From Cylindrodendrum hubeiense (Eukaryota > Ascomycota > Sordariomycetes > Hypocreales > Nectriaceae): a stretch of 64,000 nucleotides of DNA. Numbering within the stretch: the stretch's first letter is position 1; every line of letters begins with the position of its first letter. Shown here piece by piece: positions 1 through 11,920 of this stretch. The notes beneath the pieces were generated by a model, which made no database searches, was not told the DNA's origin, and worked only from the letters and a program-made list of their open reading frames with translations. The position numbers and the translations under genes were made by a program. The DNA is taken from assembly GCA_014621425.1 (NCBI GenBank), contig JAANBB010000003.1:424987-488986 (forward strand), given 5' to 3'.

Positions 1-1
1 T

Positions 2-619
2 CGTCACCTGGCTCGCTGGCTACCGAGTAGTGCAGTTGGGTGCACAGCACTTCCATTAGCGTTGCACATTCTTGACATCAAATTGAGCTCGGCATTTTCC
101 GCTTCAAAAAGCATGGTCCACACTCACACTCAAATGGCCGAAACCCAGCAAAGGCTGAACCTCCTCATTCAAGCTATGAGGGAGTATCATCCGAAATATG
201 AAGGCACAGATTGGGTTTCGAAAACGATCCGATATTTCATGGAGTGCACATATCTTGATGAACCGATATCCACCTTGCCAGACCCTCTTAATTCAAATCA
301 TCGACAATGGGGGGAACGTTCTGACGGTGATTGGATTGATGTCCTTACCAACAACCCATCTTACTACCTCAGATTATCATTAACCATTGATCTTAGCCTG
401 AGTCAGGATCGGCTGCCGCAAGAGATGGACTTCCCACTAGATATAAGAGGGGTACTCAACAGGCTCGGATGTTTTATGCCTATTGTATTCGGTGAACGAA
501 GCATGGATCCTCCTGGGAAAGACGAGCAATCGGGTTCAGTTGTTCAAGACATTGCTGGATGGATTGAAAACGACAGGTCATTGTATTTTGCGCTAGAGAT
601 GGGTCTTGGTCCCATGTAG
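2..619 (+). CDS. C-terminal part of a fungal-specific transcription factor (partial)
   Basis: The frame is open from the first bases of the window and ends at the TAG at 617-619, so this is the 3' end of a gene that starts to the left. It reads about 205 residues. The segment with SSAVGCTALPLALHILDIKL followed by a QQRLNLLIQAMREY stretch and a DWVSKTIRY stretch resembles the C-terminal part of cutinase-transcription-factor-1-like Zn2Cys6 regulators; the regulator at 43087-45913 has a comparable C-terminal layout (AAFTAFPLVLQAIK, then AQLNVLLDAMQIF). The DNA-binding domain is outside the window. Family membership is inferred from this pattern only; the target genes are unknown. Confidence 0.6.
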   Translation, partial: RHLARWLPSSAVGCTALPLALHILDIKLSSAFSASKSMVHTHTQMAETQQRLNLLIQAMREYHPKYEGTDWVSKTIRYFMECTYLDEPISTLPDPLNSNHRQWGERSDGDWIDVLTNNPSYYLRLSLTIDLSLSQDRLPQEMDFPLDIRGVLNRLGCFMPIVFGERSMDPPGKDEQSGSVVQDIAGWIENDRSLYFALEMGLGPM

Positions 620-1225
620 ATATTTGAATTCACTAATTGTTTCTCGGAAGAACCATGCACACACATCGTCGATGTTGAAACTAAATTAGGTTCATTTTTG
701 GAGTGTGGGATGGAGAAATAGACCAACCGAAAATACTTCATGTCCACCAACAGAGATGATTTATGTAGGTCCCCCTTCCATTTACTCGCCAAATGCACTA
801 TACTATGGATAGGGAAGAATTTGAACGACAGTCGCATTCATATATCAATGGTCACGTTGTTTGAAAATCTTCAAGACAACAATCAGATGTGGAATGCCTG
901 CACCTACAAGATGTAATGGCTCTAGCCCAGTTGAAATATGGGTCTTGAATGGGGATAAGCATCTCCGGAATCCCATTGTGTCGGGATTTAATCCCGGGGT
1001 TCCCAAGTAATGCCGTGCACATCAAGTTCCGTTGTTATAGTAGCTCGAAATGGTTAGTTGTACTCACCGCCACTAAATGAGCCTTTGGGTATTGGTCTTC
1101 ATTAGTCATGGTATTTCCCTCCACAGCAATCTCTCAACCCATCGATTAAATTGCCCATTTATGAAGCTAGAGCCCCGGAGTTTCCAGGTTAACCGTCTGC
1201 CGTGTCCACCATCCTTCATTGAACA
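620..1225. other. Intergenic, 606 bp
   Basis: This separates the 3' end of the left-edge regulator from the hydrolase gene and should hold the promoter of the latter. No convincing gene, repeat or strong core-promoter motif was seen. Confidence 0.5.
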
Positions 1226-2443
1226 ATGTCGACCAGACACATCACACCAGCAAAGCCGCCGGCCTTGAACATCCCCGAGAAAGGCACCACATGCTCTCTG
1301 TCTATTATTGATACGACATGTAATCTTACAGTGCCGGCTGATACACTGGTGGAGCCTCTCATACCTGGGCATGAGCTCATGAACTTTCCTACATTTGCCT
1401 TTTTGATAACACATTCAATTTCGGGGAAACAAATACTTTTCGACTTGGGTTGTCAAAAGGACTTTTGGAACCTCCCCCCGCCAATATCCAAGGTCATCAA
1501 TGCAAAAGTTCCTGGAATTAAAGTTGATAAAAGTCTGGTCGATGTATTGACAGATGGTGGAATCAATGTCACTAATATCGATGCTGCAATCATAAGCCAC
1601 CACCACTATGATCACATCGGAGATCCGAGCAGCTTTCCAAGAACAATGTCGCTTTTGGTGGGACCTGGTTTCTCGGATCAGTTTCTGCCCGGCTATCCGA
1701 CTGCAAAAGCGTCACCCGTTTTCGAAAAATCATTCCAAGGCCGACGCATCCAGGAGATTACTTTCTCGGACGACTTGCATGTAGCTGGGTTTCGAGCACA
1801 TGATTATTTCTCGGATGGTAGTCTTTACGTATTAGATTCACCTGGTCATGCAATTGGTCACCTTTCAGCTCTTGTTAGGACAACAAGCAACACGTTCGTC
1901 TTCTTAGGGGGGGACATTTGCCATTTCGGTGGTGCAATCAGGCCAAACAAGTACGTCCCCATGCCGCCAATTCTGAGCTCAGTGGACATAGGGCAGCAAG
2001 GTCATCTAGCTTCATCACACTGCTGTTCCATCTTCACTGATTGCCATCCCAACTCCGATAATGCGCGGACAACCCCTTACTACATGCCTTGCACAAGGGA
2101 GGACTCGTGGTACGTGGATCCTACCACAGCGATCCAGAGTATTGAAAGGCTAGCTGCTGTCGACGCAGATGATCGAGTCCTTGTCTTGATCGCGCACGAC
2201 CCCTCGATACCCAATGTAATACCAATTTTCCCAGTCGGAGATTTGAATGACTGGTACACAACGGATTGGAAGAAAAGGCTCCGTTGGGCATTCTTGGATG
2301 AGCTTCCCGTTGAAGGAAAACCTACAAAGTATCTTGTTGATGGCACATACATAGATGGAAAGATTGTCAAAGATTTAAATGGTGTCATTACAGAAAGAGG
2401 TGATGGGGACGAGGTAGTAAGAGAAGTTGATCTCATGATATGA
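1226..2443 (+). CDS. Metallo-beta-lactamase-fold hydrolase (lactonase-like)
   Basis: A single-exon gene of 405 residues. The MBL-fold metal motif is present as H125-x-H127-x-D129-H130 within SHHHYDHIGD, followed by a candidate metal His in DSPGHAIGH (about 208-212), the bridging Asp in FLGGD (about 230) and a late His in LIAHDPS. This order matches the AHL-lactonase/glyoxalase-II-like branch of the superfamily, whose members hydrolyse lactones, thioesters or similar bonds with two metal ions. No signal peptide is evident, so it is probably cytosolic. Upstream ATGs are out of frame, so the ATG at 1226 is used. Near a Baeyer-Villiger oxygenase gene, lactone or ester opening is an attractive role, but this is inference and the substrate is unknown. 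Confidence 0.85.
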   Translation: MSTRHITPAKPPALNIPEKGTTCSLSIIDTTCNLTVPADTLVEPLIPGHELMNFPTFAFLITHSISGKQILFDLGCQKDFWNLPPPISKVINAKVPGIKVDKSLVDVLTDGGINVTNIDAAIISHHHYDHIGDPSSFPRTMSLLVGPGFSDQFLPGYPTAKASPVFEKSFQGRRIQEITFSDDLHVAGFRAHDYFSDGSLYVLDSPGHAIGHLSALVRTTSNTFVFLGGDICHFGGAIRPNKYVPMPPILSSVDIGQQGHLASSHCCSIFTDCHPNSDNARTTPYYMPCTREDSWYVDPTTAIQSIERLAAVDADDRVLVLIAHDPSIPNVIPIFPVGDLNDWYTTDWKKRLRWAFLDELPVEGKPTKYLVDGTYIDGKIVKDLNGVITERGDGDEVVREVDLMI

Positions 2444-3933
2444 AGAGTCTCGTAAATGGAGGAAATAGTAATCATTTGGTAGGGCTTCCATGAATCAGTT
2501 GATAGCTTCACTATCATTTTTTGTGTTAATGATAATATTTGAGCCTCCATAAAGTCAAATAACTGCTTCAATTAATACTGTCTACTCCATTCATTGTACT
2601 TGACGACCGGGTAACCTCGCACCAAGATGTCGGTGACGAGGTGCATCCTTCGACTAACCTACCACTCACTCGGTTAATTGAGGAGATTCCCTCTCAGTCA
2701 TGTGCTTATCATGCGTCATTCAAGCTATACCTCGGTCTGGGTTTGACGGAAGCGACACTTCCCGCAGTATCCACTCCCCAGATATCTTCTCCTACCAAGC
2801 GTTACGTGGCACAGGTGCCTGCACTCGCAGCATTTGTGTTCGGTTTCCTTTTCATATGCTAGGTCACATCTAGATACCCTCTGGGACATCGTCCCATATA
2901 ATTGTGTCAACGGTGTCTGATTCCGCGCGCCTCAAGGCAACAACGAACCCTTTGCCGAGGTGGATGTCATCGCCAATTGTTATGGGTTTTTTTTACTATT
3001 GAGTCTTACGGTCTTTTTCAGTTTTCTTCGTTCATCACCTTCATTAATATTCTATTAAGATGCTACTCACTTATTGTGTAGACACTGTCGTAGAACCCAC
3101 TCATCATATGGAACACAGCAACAAGCTGCTCAGTGGTCTAGGGTAGTATCAGGTAAATGTTAAATGGGACGCGATGCGATACAAGAATAAAATACAGACT
3201 ACAGGCTAAATTTCTATTCAAATCCTAATGAGTAAAAATAATCTATACATTAAATAAAAGGACTAGATCGCCGTGATACCTTCCCCGTGAGAGCTCACTT
3301 GCGATTCGGGTTACTCCATCCCGTGTCTGTCTGTAGATGATTATGTAATATTCCTTGGCGTACAGAAGATTTCCTTGACTGATTTTTGATCTTGCGAAAT
3401 CACCCCTGAAGGAATCCAATACCAGGGGGCCCCTGATCGTTCAGGCAACGTGCGGTATCCTATGGGAGGCATGTTCTGATTTGTGCGACGTCATTCAAAG
3501 ATGCTTTCGTGGTCAATCTGTCCTGTGGCCACATTTAACGACATGACAGACATGAGTCAGTGCTTGAGATTCCAATGAAGCGCTAAGGAAGCGCTAATAC
3601 AGCGCTAAGCCAGGCTAGCAAGTCATGCGATCAATTCTTTGCCACTTCCCCTCACTCGGTAGTAGTTAGCCTACGGAGTAGTACATACACTCACACCTGA
3701 CATGACTCAGTACCTACCCTGGTGAAATTATGTGGGGGCGAACCGTGGTTGGTCACTGGGGTGTGATGCCTCATAGCTTCAAGAGGTGCTACCTCTTGTT
3801 CTACAAGAGGCTTTGTGCAAAAGAGGTATATTCCCCTAAAGACATTGCCCTTTTATCAGTACTGTGGTGCACATCTTTGCGCAGACTGCCGACATTTCAT
3901 GTTTCATAAGCGACTATCCCATATTCTACCAAC
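2444..3933. other. Intergenic, 1490 bp, promoter of the aldehyde dehydrogenase
   Basis: No protein-coding gene was recognised. It holds TGA(G/C)TCA sites at 3553-3559 and 3703-3709 and three helically phased AGCGCTAA octamers at 3579-3608 (listed separately). TGCCGA hexamers lie near 2951 and 3887. Confidence 0.5.
3579..3608. repeat. Three AGCGCTAA octamers at exact 11-bp spacing
   Basis: AGCGCTAA starts at 3579, 3590 and 3601. The core AGCGCT is itself palindromic. The 11-bp period places all copies on one face of the helix, as expected for cooperative protein binding. It lies about 330 bp upstream of the aldehyde dehydrogenase start. The binding factor is unknown. Confidence 0.6.
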
Positions 3934-5751
3934 ATGGAGCTCGAACCGCACCTTACCCAGCTTTTTATCAACAACAAGGTTCGATAACCGAAACGTGTCT
4001 CTGACACAATCACATTTAAAGCTGACTTGCTACTTTAGTTTGTAGACTGCCGTAGCAGCAAAAAGTATACAGATTTGTGCCTTTCAGCAACCAAATACTA
4101 ACACTTGGGACGCAGGGTGTCCGTCTTTAACCCAGCAAGCGGTGACCTCGTTAGTGACCAGATCCCTGTCGCTGGGGATGAAGACATCAATGAAGCTGTC
4201 CGTTTTGCAAATGAGGCTTTCCAACCCGACTCGCCATGGCGTAAGATGACCAATGCCGCGAGACAAAAGATTCTCCTCCGTTTCGCAGACTTGCTCGAAG
4301 CCAACCAAGAACGCCTTGGCTACTTGACGCGGTTAACCCTGGGAGCACCATATCTTCCCTTCGGAAAGGCCGAAATAGCAACAGCAATTGGTTGTTTCCA
4401 ATGCAAGTGTAGTAGTGCATCTTTCTTTTTCATCAGAAATTAACACGGTTCAGACTACGCCGGCTGGATCGATAAATTCGCTGGCCAGACATTTCCCGCA
4501 GATGATGGCTACTACAAGATAGTTAGAAACGAGCCAATAGGCGTGGTGGCTGGGTAATTAAGCCTCTTCTGTTGCCACGGCTGTACCATCTTGCTAACTG
4601 AAGTTGAAGCATCATTCCCTGGAACGGTCCGCTCGCATCTGTCGGCCTCAAGGCAGCTCCTGCATTGGCCACTGGAAACGTCTTCATCTTGAAACCGAGC
4701 GAGAAAACACCGTTGATGGCGGCGGAACTTGGAAAGTTGGTTGTCGAAGCCGGCTTTCCGCCTGGTGTATTCCAGGTTTTAACCGGGGACGGGACGACAG
4801 GGGCTGCTCTTGCATCTCACATGAGAGTTGCCAAGGTGAGCTTCACGGGCAGCATCGAAACAGGCAAGACTGTCCAAGTTCTTGCTGCTAAAAGTAATCT
4901 GAAAAGAGTCACGTTGGAGCTCGGAGGAAAAAGCCCCGCGGTGGTATTTAATGACGCGAACCTGAAGAACGCGGTCGAATGGTGCGCAAATTCCTCTCCT
5001 TCCAACTACGGACCTTACCACCTCTTAGTAGAATGGGGCATCTGACAAATGATTGAAGCACGACCAATGCACTGCTTACTAACAGTGGGCAAATCTGTTT
5101 TGCGGCGACCAGACTATATGTCCAGGCAGGTATTTACGATGAATTTGTCGAAGCCTACAAGAAGACGTTCAAGGCCAAGGAGAGCGTCATTGGCGACCCC
5201 GAGCGACCGGGTACCGAAATCGGTCCGGTCGTGGACAAGGCCCAGTTTGAACGTATAATGAATATTATCACGACTGCTAAAGATGAGCAACAAGGGACAC
5301 TGATTGCTGGAGGAAAACCGATCGGATCCAAGGTAGGCTCGACTTTTGCGCACACATCTGATGACGTCTGAGCTCATGTTTATGATAGGGATACTACATC
5401 GAACCCACCATCTTCACCAACACAAAGGACAGTGCCACCATCTACAAGGATGAAATATTTGGACCTGTCGTGGTGATCAACAAGTTTGATAGCGAGGAGG
5501 AAATTATTCGTCGCTCCAATGACAGTAAATACGGGCTGATGGCAGGAGTCTTCACTCAAGATATCAGTCGCGCGCTGCGGATGAGTTCAGCGCTTGACTC
5601 CGGAGTAGTTGGGATTAACTGCATCAGTACTATCAGCTTTTCTTGCCCGTTCGGAGGGACCAAGGAGAGTGGGCTCGGGAGAGAGATGGGAGAGCATGCT
5701 CTGCGGGCGTATACTGAGCCCAAGACAGTCTTGATTAATCTTAATTATTAA
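3934..5751 (+). CDS. Aldehyde dehydrogenase (NAD(P)+), 7 exons, one defective splice donor
   Basis: Model exons: 3934-3978, 4039-4064, 4116-4402, 4454-4553, 4610-about 5008, 5086-5332, 5389-5751, giving about 488 residues, normal for the family. Seen: VFNPASG near the N terminus, the IPWNGP segment of the cofactor fold, the catalytic Glu in LELGGKS, the nucleophile in SGQICF (about 5087-5104) and EIFGPV near the C terminus. It oxidises aldehydes to acids, probably in the cytosol. The intron at 4403-4453 uses a GC donor (gcaagt). Between exons 5 and 6 no GT or GC donor occurs in the needed phase: length and homology place the exon end at about 5006-5008, where the bases read cgga. The gene may therefore be damaged, use a rare site, or carry a sequence error just before the catalytic cysteine. 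The ATG at 3934 gives the conserved LFINNKFVD start after splicing. Confidence 0.88.
4403..4453 (+). other. GC-AG intron in the aldehyde dehydrogenase gene
   Basis: The donor is gcaagt after exon sequence ending TTCCAAT, with a TAAC branch site and a cag acceptor. Only this choice restores the conserved FQYYAGW junction in frame. Confidence 0.8.
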
Positions 5752-6436
5752 GAGCGTGGCACGCGCTGCCTACGTTAGATTAGATTAGAGGCTTTTTGCT
5801 AGTAGTCTATGCGTCGTCATCAATCCAGTATCTTGACCTCGCGTCGACAAGAAGTTTTCACAGCTATGGGTGAAGTAAGCGACATGTGCAATGCGTTATA
5901 AGCAGTTGATCGTGTCGGCAATCCCTGTCTGATGGAGAAGGTGAGAACCCACTGACTCCGAGGTCCCGTGCCGGTGAAACACTGTGTAAGTGAAGCCTCG
6001 GGAAATGGAGTGTTTGATCCGCACAGAGCCGGGCTCCCGCGGTGGCGCCAATTAGACTAAAAGTCTTCATTTCCCATGCGATGAAGCATCCGATGGAACC
6101 AGGTTCTCAGAGCCAACCAAATTCGGCCAAGGCTTCTTTCACCGTGCCACGGAATCCCCCTGTACAGAGCTGGGTTCCCGAGGTTGTGCCAAGTGAACTA
6201 ATGTCTTCTCCTCCCATAATATTACGAGGTACTCGGTAATCCGAGTCGCCACCCACCCGCTCAACCCCACTTCCCCGCTGAGAGTCCACTTCTCCACAAA
6301 GTTCCCGGAAATACGGACACGGCCCCCTACCTAATCCCGCCCCTCTGAGCTCCGCTCGCAGGTGAGGGGGAAGCCGGTGACTTGACTCCGCATTGTCCAA
6401 ACCGATCTGTTTCCGGATCTCTCCATTTTCACCATC
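5752..6436. other. Intergenic, 685 bp, promoter of the bZIP gene
   Basis: It lies between the ALDH stop and the bZIP start. The part at about 6240-6420 is C-rich, which is common in the 5' leaders of fungal regulator genes. No further gene was recognised. Confidence 0.45.
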
Positions 6437-8072
6437 ATGGACGACTCCAGCCAGTCTCAAGCTGCCCCTTCGGGACCCTCCAAGAAGCGCTCAAGAGCAA
6501 TATCAAACCTCACCGAGGAACAGATCCAACACAAGCGCAACGTTGATCGGCGCGCCCAGCGGGCTTTTCGCCAGCGCACTAAGGACTCCATCGTCAACCT
6601 TGAGCAGCAGTTTTCGCAGCTGCAGGACACGGCCAATCAACGAGAGCAACAGCTTTTAGCAGCTCGCGAGCAGAACAAGAAGCTTACACATCATCTGGAA
6701 ACTATTCTCGACTTGGTCTCGACCGCGCTGAATCAATCTCGTGATGTCACTCGCTCATCTGAGGACTATGGTAGGAGAAAACTCGAGTCGTCCACCACGC
6801 CACGCTCTATAGCACTAACGGCATATGACAGAGAGTGATAGTGGTCTTCAACAAGAAGCTGATGTTGATTATCAATCCGAACACCATAATATACCATCAC
6901 CATCTCTCTCTGGACCAAACCTGCATGGAGTTGATCAGCGCACGACCCATCATCCCCCAACCCAGCCCTCTCCAGTGCCGATAGATCACCACATGATTTC
7001 AAGGGTGGGTCGTACGTCCGATGGGCATGCAACAAATGAGCAGGGCATGTACAATGCCGCGCAGCCAGCTTCCGCAAACATAAGCAGCGGCAGCCCATTG
7101 GCGAGCCATCACAATTCTCACCAAACCATTTCAAACGCCACCAACTGCTCCATTACTGAATCGCCAGTCAATCAAAGCACTGTTGACTCCTCTCAAAATG
7201 ACCCCTTTGGCACAATATTAACCCCGTCCAGCACTGTGCTCATCGATACGCATCATTATGCCACTCCAACTTCAGCATTTACTGTGCTACCCTCCCACTC
7301 CCCTTCTACATGTCCCCTGGACCAAATTTTACTCGACTTTCTCATAGCCCGCAGAGAAATGATCACTGGAGGTGTGGCATATGAGACCGTCATTGGGACA
7401 CCAAAACCAACTGTGAAAGCTCTTATTGATACTACCTTGGTTGCCTCAGTTCATCCACTTAGTCGGATGATGTCGGAAGTTCTATCTACATTTCCGTACG
7501 TCCACCAAACCGAGAAATTCGCATTCTTCTTTCTGATGTGTCACACCATGAGAGTAAGTCCATTGTTGCTTCTTTAGTCAACACATTGCCTTTCCAATAG
7601 AAGGAAGCTTGAAGCATAAGATTCACGCGCCTCGTCGTCAGTGACTAATACGCAAGACAGTGGCAAATATGCCCTACCAAAGACAACTATCTTGCAATGC
7701 CAAAGTGGCTACGCCCTACAGTAACGCAGGTGACGGTTTCTCATGCCATGTGGATTGATAACATACCCTGGTAGGAAAATGCTACACAAATAAGAGGTCT
7801 AATATTAACAATTGACCAGGCCTGGGGTTCGAGACATACTGATAGAAAACCCTGACGACTATCCCTTCGAGCTGTTCTCTGAGTACTACTCACAAAATGT
7901 CACGGTGAACTGGAATTTTGACAGTCTCGATGCTGTTTCTGATGTGGGTGATGACCGAATCTTACATTCTATTTTCGAGAAACACGTGCGCAATCTGAAG
8001 AACTGGACGGTCTCTTCTGCATTTCACACACGCTTTCCTTCTATGATACCAGCAATAGACGGTCTGGAGTGA
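6437..8072 (+). CDS. bZIP transcription factor with DUF3425 C-terminal domain
   Basis: Exons 6437-6770, 6832-7553, 7661-7770 and 7820-8072 give 472 residues, with all phases agreeing. The basic region KRNVDRRAQRAFRQR (about 35-49) is followed by a heptad zipper to about residue 90. The middle is rich in Ser, Pro, His and Gln and is probably disordered. The C-terminal half carries the DUF3425 pattern: LDFLIARREMI, then MRWQICPT, PKWLRPT, a WIDNIPWPGVRD segment and a NVTVNWNFD stretch. Proteins of this architecture are nuclear, AP-1-like fungal regulators of stress or secondary metabolism. It follows the ALDH gene in the same direction. TGACTCA-type sites occur in several promoters of the window, but regulation of its neighbours is inference. 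Confidence 0.9.
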
Positions 8073-8931
8073 AGGCACCTCTAGGTAGCCTATGAATAAA
8101 CATAAAATGACCATTTTCGAGAATGGTGCCTGCTGCTCATGGAAAACTAGGGAGAAATTGAAATGATGATTCCGAAAGGCCACTAGAAACCTATGCGGAT
8201 GAGATATGTTAAAGAATGGCACCGCAAGGACTAATTTAGGCGAGGGGTTTTGCACTATGACCAAGGCACCACCGCGGCCAATCTAAAACCACCGTCCAGA
8301 AATGTCAGAAATAGGTATGAATAAGAATGAAAGAAGCCTTTGACTTGCAGCTAACTGGTAGTCGTAAATACCGTAGTTAGAGAGGGAATTAGCGATGATT
8401 GCGTTCTAACCGAACGATAACAGAGGCACAGCTGTTACAACTAGACTGGGAAAAGTTACGAAGAAGAAAATGACTTACAACCTATTGATAGCTTCGGCGA
8501 TAGCTCTGTCTCATAGCGAGGGCTGCTTTAGAGAGTAGATATTGCCATTGATAGATGTAACAAGACATTACAGCATGAGCGAAAAGCCCTAAGTTAATTC
8601 ATGAAGTATCTGCTTTCTCCCAAGTCTCTATGAGCAAAGGCATGCAAGGACTTCGGGATACTCAAACAAGCTTGTCCGTCATTACTAGATACTGCTCTTG
8701 TGGATGCCGTCTATGAGAGAGGGGCATATTTTCCTGATCAAAGAAACCAGGTTTAATGCAACATTGCATCACAAATATCTAACGGGGCCATGATTAAAGT
8801 GACACTTCTCTTGATTGATCCTAATGATACAATTAAACGGAGATGACACTTACTATCCAAGCCATCTTCCAGATACGTACATGTCAGTTAAATACAGTTC
8901 CAGTGACCGACAATCCGGGTCGTTCCGAAGT
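8073..8931. other. Convergent intergenic, 859 bp
   Basis: It lies between the 3' ends of the bZIP gene (+) and the sugar transporter (-). No gene, repeat or RNA was recognised. Confidence 0.5.
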
Positions 8932-10817
8932 TTACGACAAAGATTCTTCGACATGTTTGCTTGACAAATTCTCATCTTTGTTGCAAGATTGCTTCGAATC
9001 ATTTCCAGCGGATAGACCATCCTCCTGATCGAACCGCGCCTCGACAAAAATGTAGTCAATCTCTTCCAGAGTCTTACCGCTAGTCTGTAAATTTTCTTTA
9101 GTGACAAGTCCTTCATCAAATAACTGCCATTCAAAGGGGAATATACCTCGGGAATAAAGAAATAAGTAAACGGAATATTCAACACTATCATGATGCAAAA
9201 GAGCAGATAAAATTTCCAGCCCGCTGTATTGATAGCGTAGGGGGTGATCAGTGCAATGACCTGTTTGAAGAAGTATTAATCGTCAGTGCTCAACAATTCC
9301 GGGATCTGAGATTCAACTCACAAATGTCCATAGCCATTCTGAAAAAGTAGCGACGGCAGATCCGATGTGTCGTATCTGAAGGGGTGTGATTTCAGCTGCG
9401 TAGAGCCAGGGAATGGTGTTCCATGACATGCCAAAAGATATCTCATAGACAAACAGCATCGCCAATGCCATCTTGGCGGTCGACGGGGTATCCACGGCGA
9501 TGCCAACAGTAAACATGACCATGGAAACCAGAAGCGAAATGGAACCGAGCAACAGAATAGGTCGTCGACCAACCTTGTCTAACAACCACATTGGGGGGAA
9601 CGTGCCCAGCCAAAACGCTATTTGAATGCAACCTGCGACCAAACTGCTTGTTTCTCTGGAAAGACCCACATTTATTTCAAGAACGATGGTGACGTAAAAA
9701 GCAATCACGTTGATTCCGGTGAATTGCTGCCAAAATTGGATAAGAAAGCACAGCACCAAGCGCCTGGTGTTCTTGACTGGGGTTTTATCTCTGAACAAGT
9801 CTCGCAGAGAGAACTTGGTAGATTCCTCTTCCAATCTTAACGCGGTCTCCATGTCATGCTCGATCTGTGAAATACGAGGGTCGTCTTCGCTGCAATCTTG
9901 CAATCTAGCCAACACACGGATGGCCTCTTTTTTGAAACCATGTGAGTATAGCCACCTGATACCACCGTCAATACGGCCAACTTGAAGTATAGCGCAATCA
10001 CTCACCTTGGTGTTTCTGGTAGAAAGGGGAGCGTGAAGAGAGTGACCAAGGCAAAAACATTCTGGAAGGCAATAGGAAACCTCCAGACTACCTGGAATTG
10101 TATCAGCACTGAATCTATCTCTCGAACCTCACAGTATTACCTCTCCGGTTAGATGTTTTATTGTGCCATAATCAAGCCAATATGCCACGACAGTGCCGAA
10201 CTGAAAGCTAGTTAGAGTTGTGCTCACTCTGAATCATGAGAGAACGTACAATGACGATAGAGAGCTGTTTAGCAACAGATCTACCTCGATCTTTCGCATT
10301 AGAGCACTCAGACACGTATACCGGAACGATAGACGTGATCATTCCTAAACTTTGTCAGTCACATTGTTCCATATGTAAGAGACCACTGCCAGTGGGATTT
10401 GGGCATATACCGTTCCCAACGCCGGAGATCAATCTCCCGACAATAAGCTGTGCGGCTCCGTACGTGGCAGCTTGTATAACTCCACCAATAACCATGATTG
10501 CGCAGCCCCAGATAATGGTCTTCTTTCGGCCAAGTTTGTCTCCGGATGAAGCGGCCACAAAACACCCAGCTAAGCAACCAATGTTGTACAAGGCGACGAT
10601 AAGGCCAAGAAAGCTTGGGCTGGGATTCCCAATGGCATCGAGAAAACTTGGCTGTGTTACCAGCCCACCAAGAACACCCTGAAAGTGGCCGTTGTTAGTC
10701 AACATAGGGGGAACTAAACCCCAGAATACATACCTGATCATAACCAAATAGAAGGTATGAACTGCCAGCACTAAATGTTATGGCAGAATGCAGCAGCTTG
10801 CCGCGTAACTCTGCCAT
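8932..10817 (-). CDS. MFS sugar-porter family transporter, 8 exons
   Basis: Exons in transcript order: 10817-10734, 10678-10411, 10344-10250, 10200-10141, 10091-10006, 9955-9322, 9260-9147 and 9084-8932, giving 497 residues with consistent phases. Sugar-porter signatures are present: the DKLGRKK loop after TM2, GRLISGVGNGM in TM4, the PETPRW motif before the central loop, QQFTGINVIAFY in TM7 and DKVGRRP after TM8. About 12 membrane segments are expected at the plasma membrane. The N-terminal SAGSSYLLFGYDQGVLGGL is typical TM1. The substrate may be a sugar, polyol, quinate or other small metabolite and cannot be read from the sequence. The start at 10817 is the first ATG in frame with TM1. Confidence 0.93.
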
Positions 10818-11920
10818 TATGATGAGTTTCGCTACGTCGTTGGAATGTGATTAGCAAATGCAAGTTCGATAGAAGCACTTGTTCGGAGTTTGATAACAAA
10901 TGAATCGCGCTACTCAACTGGAGTATATTATCGGGCGACGCAGTGTAATAAATGTAGACTTCCCAAAATGATGTTACCCCAGGATTTGCCTTGAGCCACA
11001 TTGTTAGCCTAGCCAATTGCAGCTTAAGCAATGTAAGGGCTAAGCTTGCCCATTTTAGCGCGGATTGAATGGCTGTGTTACTACCTGACTCATGGCATTG
11101 CCAAGCCTCATCTGCAAATCACGTTAGTCCCAAACTAAGCTATGAGCCGGCAAAGCTTCGTCTTACCTGACTCATTTATTCAATATGATTCCCCGCAGAT
11201 GTTACACTAGTTTCGAACTGAGTAATGAGCCCCCGCATCGTATCTCGCAGCGTGGCGGCGATCGACCGCGGAGACTGACACAATGCCAATGTCTAGGGAA
11301 TGATTATTCACATGAAATACAGTGTCATGTACTACCATTGATCAATTGACATAACGAACTGCTAGAAAATGCCAGACGCTCGGTTGGGCTCCGTTGGTAA
11401 CGTTCGGTTCCCAATTCCTCACCACTCCCGCCTCCACCTACGCCTGTTCCGGATTCTAAGCTCAGCTAATTTCGGACTTGGAATGCATGATAGTTCGGAG
11501 ATTGAAACAATTAATACTGGTAATATGATCTGTAGACACCTAGTTCGCCTGGGTAATCTGATAGCCTAGTCCATAATTTGATTTCCAGCCCTCAACTTGT
11601 GGGAATATATTTAGTTCCATCGTGGATGAGATATTAATGCTCTAAGTATTAAGGATCACTAGCTAGCTTTAAAATACTCTCATTCGGTTCTAATTCATTG
11701 ATTGACTCTATTTCATGTCGATTCCATCACGTTTTACCAAGTGCGAGTGTATGTTGCACTTGGAAGAATGGAGTATGCTAGATGAAGAAAAGATGACATT
11801 GATTTATATCTCGTTCACTAGGGACTTTAGACAGGCCTAACTACATGATACCCTTGTCATCCTAGGAGTTGTGCCATACTGTCATCTAATGATTGAATTG
11901 GCCTGGCAAACGATACTAAA
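10818..11920. other. Intergenic, 1103 bp, upstream of the sugar transporter and 3' of the ADH gene
   Basis: No gene was recognised. Two copies of TACCTGACTCAT-like sequence contain TGACTCA at 11086-11092 and 11168-11174. This is the Gcn4/AP-1-type core recognised by many bZIP proteins, and the window also encodes a bZIP. Confidence 0.5.

Noticed and set aside
6107..6460. Minus-strand open frame of 117 codons upstream of the bZIP
   Set aside because: Lies over the C-rich bZIP leader and start with no recognisable domain.
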